This document shows, piece by piece, positions 1-11,000 of a DNA stretch of 64,000 nt. Numbering within the stretch: the first letter of the stretch is position 1; the number at the start of each line of letters is the position of its first letter. The translations under genes and the position numbers were made by a program. The stretch is from Xylocopa sonorina. Lineage: Eukaryota > Arthropoda > Insecta > Hymenoptera > Apidae. Under the pieces are notes generated by a model. The model was not told where the DNA came from, did no database searches, and saw only the letters and a program-made list of their open reading frames with translations. The stretch is from the NCBI RefSeq assembly GCF_050948175.1, contig NC_135198.1:5965001-6029000 (forward strand). Direction: 5' to 3'.

Positions 1-1949
1 ACCATCGCTCGAGTAGCCACGATCGAATGGCACGCAAAAGCAGCGTTTGTCCCGATCGTGGACGCGGCAAGATTTTCGGCAACGTGAAGCTGCAAAGCGG
101 TCGAAAAGCGGTTCAGCGAAGACAGAAACAGCCATGCGAACTCTGGGAAGCAACAAGACGAAACGGAAATGCGGAGGGAAAAATGGAATCTCGGTGAGCG
201 CGGCGGTAGATCTTTTTGTCGGGTCCACGGCAATGGCCAGCGGTATGTCGTGTACGTATAACGAAACGCCCTTACCCGGACGAGGAGGGAACAGAAGGAA
301 GAAGAGCGTGCGAGGGGTGCGCAGGAGGCAGAGGAACGGTGGCGAGCGGCAACCCAGTGGGAGTTCAGGGAACTGAGGGGATGAGGGAGTAGCGTGCAGC
401 TTCCCGTCAGGCCACAGTGCAAATGCAGGGCTTGAATGTGTAATAAGCACTCACGTCGCAACCCTTGGCTAGACCCGCCCCGGCTCGTGTCTGCGTTTAG
501 AAAGGTCCTGGGGCGCGCATACACGCGTGCCGGCCGTGGGCCACGCGTGAATGCACGGCCCCCTGCGTGTGCGTCGTTCCCAGAATGATACGGCACTGTC
601 GACGCAAGTTTGATTGCAAATGGACGACGACTTGCCGTTGCCTGGCAAGCCGCGAGGTAAACACGCATCGTCGAACCACCGTCGGAACGAACCCGGGGGG
701 TGAAAACAGGCCGAGATGGTAGGTAGCCGAGTAGAAGGCCATCGCTCTCTTTTCCACAGCTCATAAAAGCCCAGGCAGTGCGTATTAATGGTTCACGTCG
801 ACGGTGTGCACCGCGAAAGCCACCTAAAAGACGACGACGCATTGTGCGAACGGGAGTGAGAGCGCCAGCACGCCACCCTTCTATACTTTTTTACGTTCGT
901 CTTATCCGGTACGCGGCCGACTCTGCGTTGGTTTATATATTGTGCGTGATCCCTGCCTGCTCTTGGATTTCGCGAATCTATTATCTTTCTCCCTCTCTCT
1001 CTCTCTTTCTCTCGTTCTCTCGCTCATTTTTGCCTCTGGCTAGAGAGCTTTTGTCGGGTTTATCGTTTATTCGTAAACAAAGATCAGTTTCGGAGCCAAA
1101 GACGAGTTTTTTAGCGTCGTAAGCGGCGCATTTACGCCTCTTTTGATCTCGAACAGAATGGTGCATACTTTGAGAACGTTTCTATGAGGCGACCGCTTTG
1201 TGGCGGACAACAGTCTTTACGTCGCAACTGTTCTATACATTTTCTGCATTGTTCCGTGGCATAGGGCAATTAATTAAAACTGCGGATTAAATTCTTCGTT
1301 ATTCCTCGTTGGGGATCCATTTAATAACGGGAGGGAGTAACGTTTGAAATCGCGATCGGTTCTGGTTACGTTTAAGTATTATTTAATCCTTTGAGACATC
1401 GACGATCTTCTCAATCGAGCGAAATAGCAACTGTAATTATAATTTTATTATTACAAATTAAGTTGCAATAACGTATTTTATTTCTGGATTCATCGCAAGC
1501 TGTCCATTTTGAATTATTAAAGTCTTGCAGGGCATCGCGGTCATTTTTGGATTCGCTGTCTATCACTCTAATTTCCCGATTTCTTTCTCTATCACGATTT
1601 TATATTTCAAAATCAAATTCATCTTCACTCCAGCTAATTTTACTTCTGAAATCTACTTTTGTCGGGCTTCAAAGCTTGAAATCAATCGACGAAAAACTCA
1701 AATTACCGCATGGAAATTCTAGCGATTCTAAGTCACCTTTCGAATACAAAATAAGATTGTATTTTGAAAATTTTAGCTACTCTATCTTGCAAATTTCTTC
1801 TAATTTTCTTTACAAAGGCAATTTGTATAATAAAATACATTTTTTCTTTATTTTACATATCTATCTAGTAAGTGAACATTGGTTCCCAATGTTTAACAGA
1901 ATTTAATCACGAAAAAAGTTCAACATTTTCAATAAGAAACTACTTAATA
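1..1949. other. Intergenic or intronic DNA, no gene seen
   Basis: I see no coding exon I can support. The first 1.1 kb is comparatively GC- and CpG-rich, with a pyrimidine (CT)n tract near 990-1025; open frames here have the composition of chance frames and no recognisable motif. From about 1.2 kb the sequence becomes AT-rich. Because the PTB-SH2 gene downstream lacks its 5' exons, this stretch may be its intron or upstream region. Confidence 0.5.
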
Positions 1950-2475
1950 AAACCCCAATAGACTAAAAATTGGGAGCGCTATATCTTCGAAAATAAACAC
2001 TTTTATATAACGTGATTTAGCTCATTAGAAACTGGAAACCTTCCCCTTGATAGCAGTTTTCGAATCATCCGGATCCAACTTCCGGTTCTCGAGATATCGT
2101 CGTGTAAAGAAAAGGATAATTTTTAATCGGTTATTATGTCAGTCTCGTTGAAAGGACTCGGACCTCTCGCTCGCACCCAGTCACTGACCTATCTCAATCG
2201 TCTTAAAACCCCCATTGACCCGTATTAAAATTAAAAAAAATTTGAAGCGCTATATCTCCGAAGATAGACACTTTTATTTAACGCCATTTGGCTTGTTAGC
2301 AGCTGGAAACCTTCCTCTTGAAAACGGTTTTTGAATCATCTCGATCCAACTTCCGGTTCCCGAGATATCGTCGTGTGAAGAGGAGGGTAATTTTTAATCG
2401 TTTACTATGTCTATCCTTGTTGGAAGGACTCGGACCTCTCGCTCACTCCTGGGCACACTGACCTACCTCAATCAT
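1950..2475. repeat. Diverged tandem repeat, two units of about 255-265 bp
   Basis: Two head-to-tail copies (about 1951-2203 and 2204-2470). Both carry the blocks AGCGCTATATCT, GCTGGAAACCTTCC or its close variant, ATCCAACTTCCGGTT, GAGATATCGTCGTGT, TAATTTTTAATCG and AAGGACTCGGACCTCTCGCT in the same order. By eye identity is roughly 80-85%. Neither copy has a convincing long ORF. A weaker relative of the 'tatatctc...gagatatcgag' motif recurs near 2625-2660. The family is not identified; it could be a fragment of an insect non-coding repeat. Confidence 0.8.
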
Positions 2476-5400
2476 CTGTCACGTGGTCTGTCTAGACAGT
2501 GGCTAGACAGATTTTTACTATTACTATTAGTGCGTAAACACTTCCTGGAAATTATCTGGGTCAAGTTCATTCATAAATACCGCCGCCATCTTGCGCGGCG
2601 TACAATAGACGAAAAACTTTGAACGCCTATATCTCAGCAACGGATCGAGATATCGAGACGAAACAAAAACTGATTTCAATGGCGTAATTTTCTCTACCTA
2701 TTCGAGGGGTTTCGGTGACCATATCTTTTTGTCTCGTTTCAGAGCTGTTTCGTAACATAGTTGGGTATAAATACACTTTACGAAAAACGAAGGGAATTAT
2801 TCGTGTGTTTTCCGCAGTTTTTTGTTACGCGATGAGTAGTATCATCTTACTAATGGGACTCGAATTATTTACATCCATTATCGCACTGTTTGCAGATATG
2901 AGAAATTTCATTTTCTCTTTGAAACTGTATAATTGAATAGAAGTAGATTTTACGTGCATATTGATGGAAATTCGAATGATCCTAATCTTGCACTCGTATT
3001 TATATTTGAAAAGATTCCCAGTGAACATACACACTTAAGCAGCAGTTGAAAGAATACATTGTAAAAGGGTAATATATAGACTAGTCGTAGAAAATGAAAG
3101 ACCATTCGTAATGACTTTGCAGACAGTCGTGCAAATTTGACGAAAAGCAATGGATTAAAATTCCTTATTAAAACTAATACACGTACCAGGAAGAAGTTAC
3201 TCGTCAGGACTTGGTTATTAAATGGGTTTCGTTCCACCTCGAGAAAAAAATAAATACGCGAGCATTTCGAAAACAAGGTTCAATTACTGGATGCTTCTAA
3301 TAAGATACCCTTCAACGAGGTATCTATATTCTGGTCCTCGAAGTGATAGAGAAGAACAACACCACGAAACTTGCCAGCAATTTCAAACTAGTTGGCAAGA
3401 AACCTCGTTAACGAATTTATTCGCTATGACTTTATCAAGTTCGAAGTCAACGAGGATCTCCCCGCTTTCAGTTTCACCCAGCCACCGCTACTGCATCTAT
3501 TCGTTCTGTCGTAACGTTAAAAGTTGCGAGGCTATTTTCGTGCGGTGGGAATTAGTATGCGTTATCGTTCCCGCATAAAATTCTATAACTCCATAACGAG
3601 TTCTTCGCCACGCAAGTTAGTAAATTACGTATTAACAAATGTGTGCTTCGATATTTTTTTATACCACGTGAATTTCGTTCGACTTCTTCAGTTCTCTCTC
3701 CACAGGCGCAAACGAAGTAACAGAAATAAAAAAAATTTGAGTTCTAGTTTCTTTAGAAATACTATATATTCTATTTTGAATCCTACTAAATCTGTCCTGA
3801 CGCTAACAGAAAGCAAACGTCCTAGATACTGTTCAACCGATATATACGAGTTGACAGAATGCGACAGATGTGCAAGACTCGCATACAAATCATACTATAT
3901 TTAACCCCGCACAACCATTCAACTTACATTTTCTTCTCTGGCTTGGCGATTGCGAAACGAAAAAATGAAATTAAAAGCAAGGCGAACTGATATTTTCATC
4001 GATAATTGAATCCATAATTGATTGTCCCATCCTTCCAAGTGCAATCATGTTTCTTGAAGCAAGGCGACTGACAAATGCGTAGACATATATATTTAGTTTC
4101 TCTCGTGGGCAAGTTCCGATTGAAACTGATTTCTCTTGCGAGTTCCAAGCGCAGCGAGCATCGGGTAACGCGCGTCGAGAGACGGGATCAAAGTAGCAGC
4201 CACACTGGCCTCTGACAATCGATCGTTGACGCTATGGATGCGGTTGGAAAATCCTACGTGCAAGCGTGAGTGATCTACGTCACGTGGATCGTCGATAAAA
4301 TTTTGGTTGGTCTATTTTTTCAATGAAAATGTTAAAAAATGAATTCAAATTTGAGTTCAAGTACAGTTTAAAGGTGTTAAACGGATCGATGCGCACAATT
4401 TGATGTATGTGGAACGTCTGAATGGTCAGAACTTCATTTCTTCAACGTGAAGTTCATCGAAACTGAGCTGCTACTTTGTGCAGCCATTGTTAAATCGAAA
4501 ATCTTTTACTTGCGATTTCTATTCGTAAAAGGCAAAATTGCGACCATCGTTTTTTACACTTGAAAGATAAATTTGCAACCCCAGAATAGCGAATTTTCAC
4601 ATCTGTTTCTTATCGTCATCGCCCAACAAATTTCTCACGAGGATCACAATATAAAAATATTGTTAAGTAATTGTCGATTCAGCAGACAATTGAGAAATTA
4701 ATTAATTTGTTTCGCAACAAAAAAAAAAAATGATTTACGTTACCACCCCTCTTCAGTTACTTATTAAACGATTCAAAAATCTGAAGAAGTACAGTTATAA
4801 AATTTGAATATCTTCTCGGATCGAAAATCGAATAGGTACGTGCTTCTGCTTTTCTGGCTAACGATAAAAATATACATTATGCATTATTAATATTACAATC
4901 TCTCACGGAATTCGTAATTATTTTCGAGAGTTTCATTTTGAGCATCGCCTGGGGATTTCAATCATTCGGAGAGCGCCATTTCTCATCCTTTCAGAATAGT
5001 CCTAAAAGGATCAGGTGAAATATGTGCCCCATAAATATATGTAACTTACTGATGATTTGCGCTTATGGAAATGAACGAGTGCTTTGGTGCTCGGTTTAAA
5101 GCGTTTCTCAAACTTCTTAGGAGTCGTATCTACTGGTAAAATCGTCTGCCATAACTTTGTTTGTGAAATGAACAACATGTTGGCTGCAAATTATTTCTAT
5201 TATATCATTTTACACTTGATAACAAGAAGTTCGTATAATATAATAAAAATGTATATACACTAATAAATATATAGTGGATTTATTTTCTAAAATTTAACTA
5301 AATCTCTAACTAAACTAGTAATCTCACTAATAAACATATCTTTATAGATTTTAAACTTGTTACCTTATAGTATTAAATCGAATTCATACCAGTAAAATCA

Positions 5401-6710
5401 AGACTGTTACTGTCATTACTTTAAATAATTTCTTCTAAATATAAAAGAAATGAAAAAAAAGAATGATACGAAGAGATAAAACACATGCTTTCTGCTTGCA
5501 TGCAGAAAACTAAGAAAAATAGAAATTCTACTAGTAGCAGTTACTATAAATCCAAATAATTAGCAGCACAAATATATGCACCGATACATTGCAACTTTAT
5601 AAACATTTCTGCTCAAATTGTTTATCAATGCTTTTTCTAAACATTCTCTCGTTCCAAACACTGGTACGTCAATCTAAATAACAGGATCGAGTGGTCGATG
5701 GAACAAACGATTGAAAAACTGCTACACCGCCGCGAAACGTGACAGAATTTGCGCACTGGTTTCAAGCGATTACCGGTTGTTCATACCTTCGAGCCGACGT
5801 TACTCGAACGAAAAGTCGATTTCATGGACGCCTATCGGGGCGCGACATAAAACTGGCCGGACGTCCGTCGTAAAAGCTCGCGACGGGACTAAATGGTTAA
5901 ATGGCCGCGTGAAACAGCTCCCGGCGCCGATCACCTGCACTTCGCGGGCTGTTCCCGGTTATCATCGCGTGGAATAAAAAATTCACGTCGCTAGTCGGCG
6001 CCAGCAATCGCGAGTATCGCGAAACGGTTGCTGGGCACCGATGGCACCGCGTCCTATCCAGTGACGCGAAGGAGGAACACGCACCATCGTCGTACCAGCG
6101 CGTTCGCATTCGGTTCCCATTTCGAATATCCGGCTTAGACAAGTGCCTCCGCGACAGTATCGGATGCACGCTGCATCCTCTCCCTCGTTCACTCATTTTC
6201 CTCCCACTTTCCACCTTTCTACCGTCGTCGAGCCGTTCCTTCTCTCTCTCTCTTTCTCTCTCTACGAGCCTTCTTCGTACATGCCGCAGCATCCGTCCGG
6301 CATATGCAAAGTTCCTCAGCGTTGTTTATTTTCCATATCGACCCCGCTTCCGTTAGCCTCCTCCGCAGCCCTTGTCTCGTATGGATTACGCCCGCCGTCG
6401 ACCATTTTCTTCGTCCTCTCTTTTCACTTCGTTCTCGTATCCAAGCCGCGGCGGCGAGCTACGTAAAATATCGCGCACCCTGTCCCTGTGGATCGTCGTT
6501 GGACATTTTTGTCGGCTCGACGACGTGGACGGTTCGCTGGCAAATGGCGGTTCGCGTGCAGGCACTGTGGAACCGCAGCACCTCCCCCCTATTTTCACTT
6601 GATGTTATCGATAACGATACGTAATGTGTAGTTTTATCAGTGGCCAGGAAAGCAAAAGCGCATATCTATTAATTTTTTCGTTCGCAGGGGAAGATATTTA
6701 AATTTTGTAA
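2476..6710. other. No gene seen; GC/CpG-rich patch at 5.7-6.6 kb
   Basis: Mostly AT-rich non-coding DNA. The segment 5700-6600 is distinctly richer in GC and CpG, with a (CT)n tract at about 6240-6262, and could be a promoter or untranslated first exon. The overlapping open frames there (both strands) look like a by-product of the CpG-rich composition: none has a domain motif or a splice-bounded structure. Confidence 0.4.
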
Positions 6711-6844
6711 CTATACAGTTTCAAATTTTTTAATCGTTTAATAAATAAGAGAAGAAATGTAATGGTAATGTATTATAAGAGGAAGATATAGATCATTTTT
6801 TTTTTGTTGCGATGTGAAGTAATTAATTTTCCAAGTACCTTCTA
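6711..6844. repeat. 134-bp segment with a second copy at 11215-11344
   Basis: This segment, starting CTATACAGTTTCAAATTT and ending CCAAGTACCTTCTA, recurs in the same orientation 4.5 kb downstream with about 95% identity (differences include T/C in 'ggtaatg', a shorter T run, and a few transitions). The downstream copy sits between two copies of a local 88-bp duplication, so this locus looks like the source or a sister copy of that filler DNA. No coding capacity is seen. Confidence 0.85.
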
Positions 6845-7237
6845 GTTTTCTTTTACTAATAGAAAAATAGTGTTCTTGATGTTGTTTAAGGAACGTTATC
6901 CAATCTGTTTTTGTTTAGCGTTGATTTAGGGATAGTAAGTGAATTTCTGTTATCTGTATTTAATAAACGAAGTTGTATTGTATTAAAATTCTTGCAGCTT
7001 TGAGAATGAGTGAGTTTTTAGTTTTATCATAATACTTTATCCAATGTAGTGGTAGTAACAAATTTCGATGGTCGTAATTCCACTTTCTAAGTCTAAGAAA
7101 AATGGGAAGGGAAAATTTTAAAGAAGCCAATCAGAGGACTAATTTAATACAATGTAGTAAATGACAGTTCGCCCACGCGCCGCGTCTTGGCTAACGGAAT
7201 ACTTAGATCCATAGATCTTACAGCGACCAGTGTAAAC

Positions 7238-7303
7238 ATGGCCGATCAAACTGAAAGAACAGCTCTCGACGACCCATATAAAAATGTCCACTTTCTCATC
7301 ATA
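7238..7303 (+). CDS. Possible alternative first coding exon (weak)
   Basis: An ATG in a good context (AAACATGGCC) opens 22 codons (MADQTERTALDDPYKNVHFL then two isoleucines) that end at a possible GTAAAC donor in phase 0. The PTB exon of the SH2D5-like gene at 8059 begins in phase 0, so the two would join in frame and give an N-terminally shortened protein with only the last helix of the PTB domain. There is no conservation evidence and the donor is mediocre; it may equally be chance. Confidence 0.15.
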
Positions 7304-7510
7304 GTAAACGTAACGACCACAAAAGAAAGCAACGAATTAAAAAACGAAAGATAAGAGAAAGCGTAGACGTGGTAAGCGGAGCCATATCGTTTGGAAGAAA
7401 AGAACAAGTGTAATTAATCACACTCGCGATGAGACAAAAGACGAGAACCAAAAATATGATCGTTGCAACACCGATCAGCGTGGAACGCACAGTTTGCTCT
7501 TGTCCTGTTT
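7299..7510 (-). CDS. Possible exon with one transmembrane segment (weak)
   Basis: On the minus strand a pyrimidine-rich acceptor (ending TTACCAG at 7511) is followed by an open frame of about 70 codons containing a strongly hydrophobic stretch (STLIGVATIIFLVLVFCLIA) and then NYTCSFLPNDMAP and a second hydrophobic tail. It would be a 3' exon of a minus-strand membrane protein, but no partner exon is found. It could be a chance frame in AT-rich DNA, where hydrophobic codons are common. Confidence 0.2.
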
Positions 7511-8058
7511 CTGGTAACACGAAAACGAGAGAAAGGAATTAAAAATCTCTAATAATAAATGTTTGTGACATCTGTAAATAATAGAACTCGATTTGAAAGT
7601 ATTGTAATTTGATTTCTCGCATCACGTTTCGAAAAATCGATTAATTATTGTAAAAATATAATAATGTTGTTTGAAATATGTAAATGTACGTGTATTATGT
7701 ACAATATTAAATATTATTTTAAGTATATTAATAGTATGTTTTAACCAATATGGGAAACTATTAGTTTAACGAAGAATATAATATTAAACGAATGAAAAAT
7801 AAACAAAACTTTAAAACATACTCTACTATCTTCTCTCTTTTGTAGTAATTAGTTTCTGTTTAAATTAACAATATAATTTATGCATTACTGTCATTCTTAA
7901 TTAATTGTGATTTGTAACAAACTCCATTACAGTTGTAAAGTAAATGTAATGTGTACAAAATTTCACTGAAAAATATTGACTTAGCCTTGAAATACCCGAT
8001 AGAAGAATGTTACTTTGAAGAAAACGCGACAATTAAATAGTTCACGTGTTCATTCTAG

Positions 8059-11000
8059 GCGGAGGAGTTAAACACTATTGTCGGCAATGCTTTTCGTATG
8101 GCATACGTGGCGCAGCTTCAGCGCCAACCGATCCTTCAAGATGTGATCTCACCGCAATCGTCGCCGCACTATCGAAAGGATAAACAGGAGAATCGATCTT
8201 CGTGGGTGAGTGTATCTTATTTTTTATTAAACAACCGTGATTTTATTTTCGTTCAAATGAAGATCGAATATCGTGCGAGGATGATTTTCTTCATAATTTT
8301 CAGCAGCGAAAAACAGTCTTTCGAACTTAGAGATAGCTTTATAGATAAAATTGATGCTGTTCGTACTGGTAATTGAAAGCAGCTGCTGAAACATTCAGTC
8401 TAATTTCTCTCACGAGAAATCCTAAGAGCATTAGAGCTCAGAAACTTCACTTGCTACACAATTCATAAAATGGAAAGGAAAGAATTTCAGAGCTACCAGA
8501 ACGTAGTTGCGAAATGCATGAGTTTTTGGTTCGTCACGGTTTAAAATCTCCTTTCGAGTCCCTCTATGAAGTAAATACCATCACCATTTTAAAGCTACCA
8601 CTTTTTAACTATTATAGTATGCAACACCCACTATAAATAAATTGGACACACAAATACTTTGTATCGAATTTAAATTAAACAAAGAATCGTAATGCTTCTG
8701 CATTATGAAATTAATCGTACAAAATTCAAAGACAATTTTCAAACAAGCTACTAAATAACGAATTGTCTCTAATCGCAGCTAAATGTTAATGTTAATCCTC
8801 GACACCAATATCCCTTGGTTCAGAACGCGTTGTAAGGCAAGAAAAAGAAGAGAGACGATATCTAACGCAGTCTCATGGAGGCATCATCAGTTTCCAGTAG
8901 AGGTGTCCCATTTACAGGCCGCGTTAATTATAAATTCGACCCAAGTCTCTCGGCTGCGTCGTGCGTTTCCAAGTAAACGGTCAGTCCATCGCGGCATGTC
9001 CGCTGGGTTCTCTCCCCAACGCAATCGTCCTGGGAACCGTAAAATTCTCTCGATAAACTATTCATCGATTTCCAACTTTCGTCACCTGCATACGAAACCG
9101 AGCCCCTCGAACGAAACCCGCGTCAAAATTGGCAAGTAAACCCCCCAGCCTGCTGTACGTCCGACATTCACCGTCTAACAGGTTAAATATTTCATACAAC
9201 TCCCCGTGCCCTTTGTTTTACTCTTTGTGCTCGCTGGCACGCCTGCATTAGAACAGAGGACGACAGCCTTTTGTCGCTGCGAGTCAAAATTAATCAGGAT
9301 ATGACTTCTAAGAAGACGTTTCGAGTCGCTAGTGTTGTTCTCTTTTTCACTTGTATTTTTTTTAGTTAAGATATATATTTAATATGTCGTTGCAATTACA
9401 ACTTTGTTGTCGAATTGAAATGTTGATTTCATTGTTTGTATTATCTCAAAGTTTAGGTACTAAATTTAGATTTTTTAACTCGCATGGGTCACTTGAAATT
9501 TTCAAATAGATAACTTAGTGGTATTTCCAGAGAAAGATGTGTCCAGATATAAAAATAAATATAGTTACTCTATTATCTACCATTTAATTATGGAAATTGC
9601 ACTCTTTTTGTTGATACATCGCTATTATATTAATCAATAGCGTCTTTTCTCGCAAAGAGCACTCGACTACTGAAGAAAATTTCGCATTTTTTAATTATCT
9701 TTTAGCCCTTTTCTCTTCTTCGTAAATTAAAGTGTACCATGCAGTATCATTATTCACTGCTTTCCTAACTTTCGCAGATCGTTCAGGATCAGGATCTTAA
9801 GCTTCGAGACCAGTTAATCCATCGCAGATCATATTTAAATATTCACTCATCTTCGCACTTTCAAATTGCTTGGGTTGTTCAATTAATTCCTCTTATTCTG
9901 AAAAAAATCTCGCCCGTCCTCAAGTTCCATCGATACATTGTTGCTCATTTCCGTTGAATAACTATTAATATATAAATATATAAAAATCTTTTGTTATCTG
10001 ATAACAAGAAAATTATATAATATATCGACTCTATTATATAATATTGTAAAGCTTGTAGAGAATATGATATGGTAGCATATATAATTCTAATCTTGAATCT
10101 CTGAAAGGTCTATCTCAGGATACGCTTGAAACTTTCAAATGCCGTACAAGATCCTGATACCCTTGGCGTTCTAAAATTTTTGTCCGCATTCCCCTCTTTT
10201 ATATATAACACCATTTTATTTCTTTAACGAATATTCTTCCTTTATATTTATATATGCCCTCTGAATCAGAGACTCAACACTTTTTATTATATATTACTGC
10301 TGCTCAATATTTTTTAATGTTTTGAATTTAGAAGAACGAATTGGAACGATCAACAACTTTCCTCTGTTTACAGAACAAATCAGTGGCTGGCGATAGCTCG
10401 ATAGCCGGCGCTGGAGGTGTTTGCAGGAATTCGTCTTCGAATTCGTGGCTAAAGAGTCGGACGTCGCCCACGTTCAGAACGGGAAGCGGCTCGTCTGCGG
10501 CGGACATGAACGTGCAGCTAGGCAGCGCAGGCTCGCCCACGCTGCGGCTCGCTAGCGTCAAGGTGAGCACCGCGTTATTCTCCTCCCTGGATCATTTCGT
10601 TCGACAGCTTTCGCCAAGAAACGCGCGCGATGTTGTTTCACGCCACCGTTCGCCGCGATTTTCCATCCGCGAACTTTAACGGGAGCTTACCGTTCCGCCG
10701 TTTCGGTGCGCCTCGCGAGAATCGAACGGCACAGAAGTTGCTCGCCTGGATATTACACGCGAAACATTCGAATGCTTACGATTAACACGAAAAAAGCAAC
10801 TCGCAAATCACGTTAGAAAAACACGCTTCGAATAAACTACACATATCTATCACCTATCCACGATAACCATAAAATCGTAACTGATGACTGCAATTTTTCA
10901 TACTGTTCGAACATTCCATTTAACCACAAATAGAACCATCCACTAATCCAAGAAATCTTGAAAGAAAACTGAACTCGTATATTACCCAGGATAACCATAA

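Noticed and set aside
5711..6624. Cluster of overlapping frames on both strands
   Set aside because: CpG-rich DNA reduces stop codons; none shows a domain, signal peptide or consistent splice sites.
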